Below, one piece after another: positions 8,715-16,900 of a DNA stretch of 64,000 bases (the stretch's first letter is position 1; every line of letters starts with the position of its first letter). A program made the translations under genes and the position numbers. The stretch is from Lachnoclostridium sp. (GTDB lineage: Bacteria > Bacillota > Clostridia > Lachnospirales > Lachnospiraceae). The notes beneath the pieces were generated by a model, which saw nothing but the letters and a program-made list of their open reading frames with translations, ran no database searches and was not told the DNA's origin. Location: the NCBI GenBank assembly GCA_023665475.1, contig JAMPEB010000008.1, forward strand, positions 40,929-104,928, written 5' to 3'.

Positions 8715-9869
8715 ATGAAGACAGAAAACATAAGAGAAAAAAAGGCGCTTTCCGTAGAGGAAGGACTGCAGAGTCTGGTAAACGATTATATCACCCAGAA
8801 GCAGACTTCTCTGATACAGATGAAGAAGGGGATTTTGGGGAAGAAGGAATTTTTGGAGGAGGCTGCACAGCATGTAAAACATCGCTATTTTCTGGACGGG
8901 GAACAGAGGGAGCAGATAGTGAAAGCCTTTGAACAGTATATTTTTGGCTATTCCAGACTGTCTCCCCTGATTGATGATCCGCAGATATCGGATATACGCG
9001 TCATAGGTTATGACTGTATCCGCATCAAAAGAGCAGGCAGGCGTATGGATGCGGGAATTTCCTTTTCGGACGAGAAAGAATACAGGCAGTTTATTGATTA
9101 CATTGCAACGAAAAATCAGGTTAACACATCTCATCTCAATGCCATTCAGCGATTTACGGACATAGAAAGCCATTCGGACTTTATTCTGCGTTTTACGCTG
9201 TCCATGCCCCTTGTGAACACCTACCATCAGCCGTATTTATGCATCAGGAAGGTTCCGAAATCATTTCCTCAGATTGGGGAGCTGGTTGAAAAGGGAATGT
9301 GCGATAAGGAGACGGCGGAATTGCTGGTGAAAAGATTCAGACAGGGTTCCACCCTGATCTGCGGCGGCAATTCTTCCGGGAAAACCACGCTTTTAAACGC
9401 TTTGAAGGAAACCCTGCCGGATGATATGGCAATTCTTGTGGCACAGCAGGCGGACGAGCTGACAACCAGATTTCATCCGGATATGATGTTTTTGCACTCC
9501 CTGCCGAATGTGGCGGAGAGTCAGGTAAATTATGATTTAAAGCATATCAGTATTGCGGGATTGACTATGGATGTGGATTTTTTTATCGTGGGAGAAGTAA
9601 AGGGAGAGGAAGCCCTGTATCTTTTGAATGCGGCTTATACGGGGCAGATATGCGCCGCGACGATTCATGCGCCCTCTGCGGACAGAGCTCCCAATAAACT
9701 GGTGGATTATGCCATGTACGGGAGCAGATATTCCAGAGATGAGCTGATGAAAATGATGGATTGTTTTAAGACCCTTGTGTTTATGGAGCATTACAGGGTA
9801 AAGGAGATTTTTGAGTGCAAGGGCTGGGATGAAAAAAGGAGGGAGCTTGCTTATGAACGGATTTATTAG
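8715..9869 (+). CDS. TadA/CpaF-type pilus assembly ATPase
   Basis: 384 residues. Secretion ATPase of the VirB11/TadA group, which powers pilin assembly at the inner face of the membrane. Walker A GGNSSGKTTLLNAL lies near residue 217, the Walker B region reads DFFIVGEVKGEEA, and a His box TIHAPSADRAPNKL follows. An N-terminal all-helical region precedes the ATPase core. ATG 8715 and adjacent ATG 8712 both follow GGGAGG at 8705-8710; 8715 has the better spacing. A long in-frame extension upstream to 8535 lacks a ribosome-binding site and was not used. First gene of the Tad-like set; the next gene overlaps its 3' end. Confidence 0.88.
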   Translation: MKTENIREKKALSVEEGLQSLVNDYITQKQTSLIQMKKGILGKKEFLEEAAQHVKHRYFLDGEQREQIVKAFEQYIFGYSRLSPLIDDPQISDIRVIGYDCIRIKRAGRRMDAGISFSDEKEYRQFIDYIATKNQVNTSHLNAIQRFTDIESHSDFILRFTLSMPLVNTYHQPYLCIRKVPKSFPQIGELVEKGMCDKETAELLVKRFRQGSTLICGGNSSGKTTLLNALKETLPDDMAILVAQQADELTTRFHPDMMFLHSLPNVAESQVNYDLKHISIAGLTMDVDFFIVGEVKGEEALYLLNAAYTGQICAATIHAPSADRAPNKLVDYAMYGSRYSRDELMKMMDCFKTLVFMEHYRVKEIFECKGWDEKRRELAYERIY

Positions 9870-10797
9870 CGAATGCGCTGTTTTTGTCTTGTTGCTTCTT
9901 GGTTTTTTCCTGTTGTTTTGGCGTATCCGGTGGCTTGCTTTGATTACCGGACTTTTGAGACGGACGGGAGAAAACATGGAGGAGGCCGCCAGATTAAGGC
10001 TTTTAGAAAACCGCAAAAAGCTGCTTGCCATAGAAAAGGAAAATTCCTTGTGGTTCCGGTTGGAGCGGGAGCTGCAATATAGCGGGCTCAAGCGCAGATT
10101 TCCCATCCTTACGGCGGAAAGATGGCTTTTGGGGAATCTGGCGGCAGGGGCTTTGCTCTTTCTGCTTTTGACAGCAGTTTGGAATGGGAAAGGAGCCTTT
10201 TTGGGAGTGTTCTTGATTTGGAGCGGAGAATTTCTGGCGGTACAGTTCTGTAAAATGCACGCCATGAAAGCGGTAAACGAAAATCTTCTGAAATTTCTAG
10301 ATTTTCTGGGAAATTATAGCATCACAGCCGGAGAAGTCACCGGAACTTTTCATCAGATCAGCAAATATGTGGAAGAACCTTTAAAAAGCGCGTTACAGGA
10401 GTGTTGTTATGAGGCGCAGACTACGGGGGATACAGGGCTTGCCCTGCTGTCAATGGCGGAAAAGATTGAGCATCCCAAGTTCAAAGAGTTTGTGCGGAAT
10501 ATGGAGATTAATCTGCGCTATTGTGCCGATTTTACCAGATTAGTGGGAAACAGCAGGAGAAGTATGCGGGATTATCTGAAACAGCGGGAAGAGCGAAAAA
10601 GTATGATTCGGGAGGCATCCGTTAATATGGCGCTGCTTTTGGGGATGTCGGTGTTTGTGTTTTTGATCGTGGACAGGATGATAGAGGCGTCCATATGGAC
10701 GATTCTTTTAAAAACTCTGCCGGGACAGGCGGCGCTGGTGCTGCTTGGCGTTATATTGTGTTTGTTTCTGGGACAGATTTACCGGATACAAGCTTAA
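9853..10797 (+). CDS. TadB-like pilus assembly inner-membrane protein
   Basis: 314 residues. N-terminal helix (about residues 9-28), then a paired hydrophobic region (about 95-130), a cytoplasmic T2SSF-like domain and two C-terminal helices (MALLLGMSVFVFLIVDRMI and QAALVLLGVILCLFLGQ). This matches TadB, which with TadC forms the membrane platform for Flp pilus assembly. The start at 9853 follows AAGGAGGG at 9836-9843 inside the end of the ATPase gene, so translation is probably coupled. Confidence 0.75.
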   Translation: MNGFISECAVFVLLLLGFFLLFWRIRWLALITGLLRRTGENMEEAARLRLLENRKKLLAIEKENSLWFRLERELQYSGLKRRFPILTAERWLLGNLAAGALLFLLLTAVWNGKGAFLGVFLIWSGEFLAVQFCKMHAMKAVNENLLKFLDFLGNYSITAGEVTGTFHQISKYVEEPLKSALQECCYEAQTTGDTGLALLSMAEKIEHPKFKEFVRNMEINLRYCADFTRLVGNSRRSMRDYLKQREERKSMIREASVNMALLLGMSVFVFLIVDRMIEASIWTILLKTLPGQAALVLLGVILCLFLGQIYRIQA

Positions 10798-10844
10798 GCC
10801 CAAGTCAATAACATCGCTGTAATAAAGAAGAATACTAGAGTGCC

Positions 10845-10870
10845 GCTTGTGCGGCGGAATGAGAGGTAAG
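10845..10870 (+). repeat. GC-rich hairpin abutting the tadC ribosome-binding site
   Basis: GCCGCTTGTGCGGC stem-loop followed by GGAATGAGAGGTAAG and the TadC-like start at 10871. Nearly the same string occurs before 12314 and before dapF at 32266. Confidence 0.7.
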
Positions 10871-11707
10871 ATGGAAGAGAAAGATATTTTGTTGTGGTTG
10901 AGGATTCTGCCCTATGGAACCATGTTCTTGTGCATGAACTGGATTCTCTGTCTGTGCAGGCAGAGCCGGAAGCTTTTGTCTCTGCGTCAATACGAAGAAT
11001 TTTCGGGACTGCTGAAAGAAAAAACCCAAAAAAGCAAGTGGTATCAAAGGACGGAGGAGATGCTGCAAAGAAAGGGAGCGGCTTATCACTATGGCAAATG
11101 GGTAAATCCGGTGGGATTTCTTGCGTTAAAGGCAGTAGCGGCAGCTCTGGGCTTTGCGGCGTGTATCCGCATTTCCCCTATTGGGGCGGTATGTGCGGGT
11201 CTGTGTCTGTATCTGCTGCCGGGAATGCTGTTACACTATTTCAACAAAAGGGATAATGAAAAAATGCTCCCGGAAATTAAGTTGGTGTATCAGGCTATGA
11301 GTATGCAGATTCAGGCCGGAATTTATGTGACGGATGCGCTTACGGAATGTTATAGCGGCGTGCGTGATATCAGGCTGAGGCAGGCGCTTTTAAAATTGGC
11401 GGGAGATATTGTGGTGAAGGGGGATACCCTTTGTGCCATGGAGGAATTTCAGGCACAATTTGACAATCGCCATATTGATTCCCTGTGTATCACGGTACTG
11501 CAGGCGTTGGAATCCGGACAGGCAGTGGAATTGCTCAACGATATAGGAGAGCAGCTTAAGGATATGGAGACAGCAATATTGGAAAAGCGGAAAGGGAATC
11601 TGGACAGGAGCATTACCTTTTATCAGTTGGGGGCACTCGCCGCAGTGCTGGGAGTGGTATTGTATGCCTGTGTGTCTTATATGCTGGGCAGGGCTCTGGC
11701 GCTGTAA
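10871..11707 (+). CDS. TadC-like pilus assembly inner-membrane protein
   Basis: 278 residues. Membrane helices near residues 8-22 and 80-125, a T2SSF cytoplasmic domain (MSMQIQAGIYVTDALTECY ... ITVLQALESGQAVELL), and a C-terminal helix (LGALAAVLGVVLYACVSYML). Pairs with the upstream TadB-like protein as the assembly platform. The start was placed at ATG 10871 after GAGAGG rather than at an upstream in-frame codon, because the ribosome-binding site sits just behind a small GCCGC hairpin. Confidence 0.72.
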   Translation: MEEKDILLWLRILPYGTMFLCMNWILCLCRQSRKLLSLRQYEEFSGLLKEKTQKSKWYQRTEEMLQRKGAAYHYGKWVNPVGFLALKAVAAALGFAACIRISPIGAVCAGLCLYLLPGMLLHYFNKRDNEKMLPEIKLVYQAMSMQIQAGIYVTDALTECYSGVRDIRLRQALLKLAGDIVVKGDTLCAMEEFQAQFDNRHIDSLCITVLQALESGQAVELLNDIGEQLKDMETAILEKRKGNLDRSITFYQLGALAAVLGVVLYACVSYMLGRALAL

Positions 11708-11765
11708 AAGAGCGCCGAAAGCAGGAAACGAAAAATAAAACAGATAACAGGTGGAGGAAAACAGA

Positions 11766-12002
11766 ATGAAACAGATAAATTATTTCAAAAACTTGGCAAA
11801 AAATAAAATAATGAGAATATTTCAGGAGAAAGGAATGCGCAAGGAGCCGGGAATTGACGGGATTCTGGTGACGGTAGGACTGTGTATCATTGCGCTGTTG
11901 CTCTGTGTGGTCATGAAGGACAGTCTTGGCGGATTCATTGAAACCATTGTGCAGGCAATGACGGATAAAGCCCGTTCCATTTTAGGCGGGACTTCCTTGT
12001 AA
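11766..12002 (+). CDS. Flp-like small pilin candidate
   Basis: 78 residues, start after GGTGGAGG at 11750-11757. A basic N-terminus (to MRKEPG) is followed by one hydrophobic helix (IDGILVTVGLCIIALLLCVVM) and a short polar tail. Size, topology and position between TadC and TadE-like genes match the major pilin of Tad loci. The Glu at +5 after the usual Gly cleavage site of Flp prepilins is not seen, so either processing differs or this is a membrane-anchored accessory protein. Followed by a 310-nt array of hairpins. Confidence 0.6.
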   Translation: MKQINYFKNLAKNKIMRIFQEKGMRKEPGIDGILVTVGLCIIALLLCVVMKDSLGGFIETIVQAMTDKARSILGGTSL

Positions 12003-12016
12003 CTTATGAGGGGGAA

Positions 12017-12107
12017 GTGTGAGAAGAATTTCTAATTGCTCACAGCATAGGCTGTTTCGCAAAGAAATTCTAATCTCACACTGAAGAACGCAAAAACCGC
12101 GTTCTTC
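12017..12107. repeat. 3'-flanking double hairpin after the flp-like gene
   Basis: First stem: GTGTGAGAAGAATTTCTAA (from 12017) against AAGAAATTCTAATCTCACAC (to 12081). Second stem: GAAGAACGC/GCGTTCTTC at 12083-12107. The same architecture and core (AAGAATTTCTA / AAGAAATTCTAA, then GAAGAA...TTCTTC) occurs after secA. Confidence 0.8.
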
Positions 12108-12108
12108 A

Positions 12109-12299
12109 CGGAGTAGCAGACTCCGTGGGATTGGTTTGTGCCGCTGAAGCGGCATGTTTGGAAGTTTGAAAGTAAACTTTCAAACTTTTTATTGGTAGCA
12201 GTAGGGGGTATAAGATTGAAAATTAGAAATTTTCAATCTCGGAATTTGTGACGCTCGCGTCTCAAAGTTCCCATTGATTAAAATGCCGCTTGCGCGGCA
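12109..12299. repeat. further hairpins in the flp-tadE gap
   Basis: In order: CGGAGT-agcag-ACTCCG (12109-12125); GCCGCTGAAGCGGC (12140-12153); AGTTTGAAAGT-aa-ACTTTCAAACT followed by TTTTTATT (12163-12190), terminator-like; AGATTGAAAATT-aga-AATTTTCAATCT (12213-12239); an imperfect GGAATTTGTGACGC/GCGTCTCAAAGTTCC (12241-12271); and GCCGCTTGCGCGGC (12285-12298) just before the next ribosome-binding site. No gene is seen in 12003-12313. Confidence 0.75.
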
Positions 12300-12313
12300 G
12301 AATGAGAGGAAAT

Positions 12314-12688
12314 ATGAAAAAGCAGAAAATTTGGGGCAAAAGCAGGGGAAATATAGGGGATATCCTGAGCATGGGGTTTTGCATTCTGGCAATGACAATC
12401 GTGATGGGGGCTTATCTGGACAATGTGGAAGTGATATGGCAAAAAAGCCATATAGGGCAGATTGCAAGAAATTATATCCTGAAAATGGAGACTGAGGGAG
12501 GAATGACGCCGGAGGACGAGATTATGCTTATGCAGGAGCTGGACGCTCTGGGGATAACGGATATTGACCTTAGCGGAACTACCTTTGGAGAGACGAAATA
12601 TGGCGAAAGGGTTTCCCTGAATATCAGGGGAAAGTTAAAAGGAGGATATGAATTTGAAGAAAGCAGGGTTTCCACTGCTAAAAATTAA
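12314..12688 (+). CDS. TadE-like pseudopilin candidate (124 aa)
   Basis: A basic N-terminus with GNIG, then one hydrophobic helix (ILSMGFCILAMTIVMGAYL) and an extracellular remainder of about 90 residues: the build of TadE/DUF4320-type minor pilins. Start at ATG 12314 behind GAGAGGAAAT, itself behind a GCCGC hairpin. Overlaps the next gene by 41 nt, implying coupled translation. Family placement rests on topology and locus; sequence identity to TadE is not obvious. Confidence 0.55.
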   Translation: MKKQKIWGKSRGNIGDILSMGFCILAMTIVMGAYLDNVEVIWQKSHIGQIARNYILKMETEGGMTPEDEIMLMQELDALGITDIDLSGTTFGETKYGERVSLNIRGKLKGGYEFEESRVSTAKN

Positions 12689-13271
12689 TGATAAGGGGCA
12701 AGCCCAATGGGCGGCAGGGCTGTTTATGGTACTTTTTCTGGCGATTCTGTTGTGTGGGGGGCTGCAGATAGAATCCTATCGCGCCTCCGCGTTATATCTG
12801 GAGGACGCCCTTGCGGCGTCCAATCTGGCGTCGGCGGTGATTGATGTGGAGGAGTACGGTATTTCCGGGCTGCTGCAGATCAAAGATCCCGCACAATCCT
12901 ATGAGCTGTATCAGGAAGCCTTGAAGGAAAATCTGGGACTTGATGAGGAATGGGAATGTGCCAATAGGGGGCTGATATCCGGCAAGGTGAAAGTAGAACG
13001 GTATATTGTCTACAATGTGCAGGGAACCCGGGTATTTGTTCATGCGCTTTCTGCGGACGGGGAATGGGAAGAAAGTACGGAAACTTTGGGAGAGCTCAGA
13101 GCGCCTGACGGGATACTGATTGAGTCCACCGGAATTTACAGCGAAATATCTTTTCCGGTAGAAGGATTTCCGGGCATGACAGTACAGGCGCATAAGGGAA
13201 GGCTGGTGGATATTAAAGGAACAGAGCAGTTTGATGTAAATGATACATATGATAATTTCAAAAATCTATAA
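12648..13271 (+). CDS. TadE-like minor pilin or pseudopilin (207 aa)
   Basis: Start follows AAAGGAGG at 12640-12647. NDKGQAQWAAGLFMVLFLAILLCGG gives a short basic leader and a hydrophobic helix typical of TadE/TadF proteins, followed by IESYRASALYLEDALAASNLASAV, a helical stretch common after the membrane segment of pseudopilins. The C-terminal half is a soluble, probably extracellular domain without recognised motifs. Third candidate pilin-like protein in the locus, transcribed with its neighbours. Confidence 0.55.
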   Translation: MNLKKAGFPLLKINDKGQAQWAAGLFMVLFLAILLCGGLQIESYRASALYLEDALAASNLASAVIDVEEYGISGLLQIKDPAQSYELYQEALKENLGLDEEWECANRGLISGKVKVERYIVYNVQGTRVFVHALSADGEWEESTETLGELRAPDGILIESTGIYSEISFPVEGFPGMTVQAHKGRLVDIKGTEQFDVNDTYDNFKNL

Positions 13272-13313
13272 AAATATGAAATATATTGAATTACGGAAAG
13301 GGTGGTTATTCAT

Positions 13314-13961
13314 ATGAGAAAAGATAAGAAGACAGCATTTTGGATGGGGTGTATTGCTGCGGCATTTATCGCTTCCATAGCGGTATTTATGGTAATGCTG
13401 CAAATGGAAAAAGCGGTACTGACCAATTATGAAAAGGGAAAAATTTACATAGCGTCAAAGGGGATTCCCAGAGGACAGATCATCACGGCGGAAAATGAGG
13501 AAGAATATCTGCAGCAGATAGAAGTGGATGTGCGGTGCATTCCGGATACGGCTCTCAGAGAGGCGTCCCAGATCACGAAGCTTTCGGCATCCTGCGATAT
13601 TGAGAAAGGAGTGTTGCTTACCATGGGAATGTTCCGGGAGCAGGACGCCATTACTGCGGGTATGGAAGAACCCGTTATTGCCGGTTTCAGGGCGGAGGAT
13701 GTCTGTCAGGTGGCAGGGGGGATGCTGCGGGCGGGGGATTGCATTCACATATATTATGTGGACGAGGAAGGAAAGGCACGGTTAAAATGGAGTGACATTA
13801 CCGTCCAACAGGTGTTTGACAGTTCCGGAAGAAGCATTCAAAACAAAGATACGGAGACCTGTGCCCAAAGGGTCAATATTTATCTGGATAAGCCGGATGT
13901 AGAAGAATTTTACAGCGAATGGAAGACCGGTTCCTTGAGGGTGGTAAAAGTATGCGATTGA
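13314..13961 (+). CDS. CpaB/RcpC-like SAF-domain protein of the Tad locus
   Basis: 215 residues. One N-terminal transmembrane helix (TAFWMGCIAAAFIASIAVFMV) and a SAF-like region (IYIASKGIPRGQIITAENEEEYLQQIEVD) that resembles CpaB and flagellar FlgA. In diderms CpaB is periplasmic and helps the secretin; in this monoderm setting it would be an extracellular, membrane-anchored pilus accessory. ATG 13314 follows GAAAGGGTGG. Overlaps the next gene by 10 nt. Confidence 0.65.
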   Translation: MRKDKKTAFWMGCIAAAFIASIAVFMVMLQMEKAVLTNYEKGKIYIASKGIPRGQIITAENEEEYLQQIEVDVRCIPDTALREASQITKLSASCDIEKGVLLTMGMFREQDAITAGMEEPVIAGFRAEDVCQVAGGMLRAGDCIHIYYVDEEGKARLKWSDITVQQVFDSSGRSIQNKDTETCAQRVNIYLDKPDVEEFYSEWKTGSLRVVKVCD

Positions 13962-16900
13962 TACACAGGGCAGCAGGTCTGCTATTGTCGGTGCTGCTGT
14001 TTGGCTTTTTTGCGGAGACGGAAGTTTGGGCAGGAAATATTTATACCAGTCCTTTTGTTACTTTCAGTCCGGACAAAAAGGCTTGGACCGCCAATGCCGG
14101 AGAGAGGGACTACACATGGTATGAAAAGGGAACCGCCGTAAATACGGGCAGGGCATCCTCGCTGCGTCCGCTCAATCAGGGAGAACACTATTATAAGTCG
14201 CCCAGAAAGGGTGCGGTTCCCGTGGGAGAATGGAAAGTAGTATATCCCACAGGCATGTGCATTCACAATGACTATCCGGCGGATAGCCCAAGATGGCACG
14301 GCATTGAGTTTGGGAGAAAAAAATGTTTTAGATATTACTATTCCGGATGGTATGCCTATTGTGCGGATTGTGGGGAACTGATCGTAAGAAGGCTGCATTA
14401 TATGAGCAGGGAGGCAGCGGAGAGCATTCAGTATCTGGATGTGGGGACGGAAATGGACTATTACTATCTCTGCCCATGGTGCAATAATCTGGAAATGGGG
14501 AGCGGGACGCCGCTCCATATGTGCAGCGCCATTTCGTGGAACAGGTATAAGGTGAGGTATGACGCCAATACTTCGGAGCCCTATGGCGGGTACATGGCGG
14601 ACAGTATTCATATGTATAATAACGCGATACAATATGAAGGAGAAGAGGTGACCCCCATACCCTGTCTGACTTTAAATACCTACAACCGTATCGGATATGA
14701 ATTTGTGGGATGGAATACCAAGCCTGACGGAAGCGGGGATTTTTATGAAGACGGGGCAGAGATATACAATCTGACGGATGAAAACTATACCGTGGGAAGT
14801 GCCGAAAGCAAAGGGGTAGTGATATTGTATGCAATGTGGCGGCCCTCTGTCAGCACTTTGGCGCTGAACCTCAACGGGGGGAGCTATGACGGCATGGACA
14901 GCGTCAGCGTTACAAAGAAATATGGGGAGAGCTGTGCCGTGGATGACAGCAGGATTGAGGCGCCCTCCGGATGCAGGGTTTCTTTTGAGACAAACGGCGG
15001 AGAGTCTATTGCGCCTGTTACCGCGTCACAACATTTTACTACATGGCGGATGGAGCAGCCTTTTCTGGGTCGGTTTCAAGGGGGAGTGTATCAATTTCTG
15101 GCGTCCGACGGGAAAACGGATGTATTAAGCGCATACTATGAACCGGACGCCGTAAAGCTGCCGGAAGCGGTATTTGAGGGGAAATCCTTCGGAGGATGGT
15201 ATTATGATTCCGATTTGCGGCAATTTGCGGGAAAAGAGGGGGATTTCCTTGTCTTTCGGCAGGATACTGTCTTATACGCGGAATGGGTGGATTTAAGGCT
15301 ATGGGCGGAAACAAACTATGAGGCAAACGACGGAAAAGGGGCGGTGGATTTAAGCTGGAGCCAGCCGGATGCAAAGGCCTTGACCTATATGGTATATCAG
15401 AGCGGGGACAGTGAAAATTACACAAGAATTCATAGTGCGGATGATATCGGTAATGACATAAATGTCAGTGAAACTTATGAGTATGCGCAAAGAGGGGGCA
15501 CTTATGCGGTGCCGTACACGGGATTTTACGAGCTTACGGCAGAAGGGGCGGCCGGAGGCGATTACGGAGAATATTTGGGAGGAAAAGGCGGCAGAGTGAC
15601 CGCCAAAGTCTGGCTTGACAAGGGCGAGGTCGTCACCTACTCCATAGGAGGAAAAGACGGAGGAGGCGGAGGCGGCAGGGGAAGTGAATTTGCAGGCGGA
15701 GGAGGCCGCAGTGTGATATCCACGGATAAAAAAGGCGTGATACTGATTGCCGGAGGAGGCGGAGGCGCCGATTTACTGGGCAATGGAGAAGGCGGAGGCA
15801 GCTCCTTAAGCCTTAGAAGCGACTTAGAATGGAGGGGAGAGGACGGACAGGCAGGCGGGGGAGCCGGAGAAGTGGGAGGCAGCGCCGGAGAGCTTGTAAA
15901 GCATTATCACACAGCGGATTGCTATCGGAAAACGGAGACGGATATTCTGACGGAGTATGCCGATTATCGCACTTCCTATGTATATGAGTATGATGAGGAT
16001 GAAAATGAAAGGCAAGTGGTGCAGTATGGCGGAAGTTCCGGACTGATTCCCGTGCAGGGAGCAAATATGCTGGAAATCGAGTTGCTGCAGAAAATGTCCT
16101 ACATACATGAACATGGTGGGAATAATGTAAAAGAGAGCTACCTCGCTGTGTATGATCAATCGGGAGAGTGCCTGTTTTTCAGGGATGGCAGGACACCGGA
16201 AGACTATTTTGTGGAAATGCTTGCCTCCTATGATTTTGATGACGATGATGACCCGTATCTAGACAAGGAGTATCTGACATGGGGGTCGCGGGATACGACT
16301 TACAGGATAGTGAAGGATGATGCGGGAAATATCATAAGTCAGAGTACGGGCTATGCCTTTATCCCTTCCGACGATATGATGGAAAACGCAAGGCTGTTCG
16401 GCGGAACCACCTATTATTCGTCAGGGTCCCAATGGTTCGGAGTATGTGGGCGGGCACATAAAGAGAAAATTGCCATTCCCGAAGGAACTACGGGCATATA
16501 CATTGTATCCGTGCTTGAGGCTAATGACAGAAATGAGAACCGATTTTACCGGGCATATTTAAAGGGAGAGAAAAAGCTGATATGCGGTTATGAAGAGGGA
16601 CAGATTATTTCTTCCAGACCCGCATACGGGGGCAGTAATTACATTAATGAGGACGCCTGCGGTAATTATAATTCCGAAACCGGCGTATGCGAAGGGAACG
16701 GAAGGGTAAAAATCCTGTCGCAGCAGATCGGTTTTTTAGGTGAAACACAGTTGGAAGGCGTGCCGGCTCCGGATTTAGCCGCCCCTGCTCAAATCGCAGA
16801 GGAAGGAATTACCGGAGAGGTCATAGAGGAAGGAAAAGTGAGGCTGCGCTGGGAAACTCCGGCGGATAACGGGACGGGATACTACCATCGGGCGGAGTCT

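Noticed and set aside
12003..12313. CRISPR-like array in the flp-tadE gap
   Set aside because: Hairpins differ from each other; there are no regular direct repeats or spacers and no cas genes.
12274..12495. Plus-strand frame (IKMPLARQNERK...) overlapping the tadE-like gene
   Set aside because: Its start comes from the GCCGC hairpin repeat and it runs out of frame with the supported gene.
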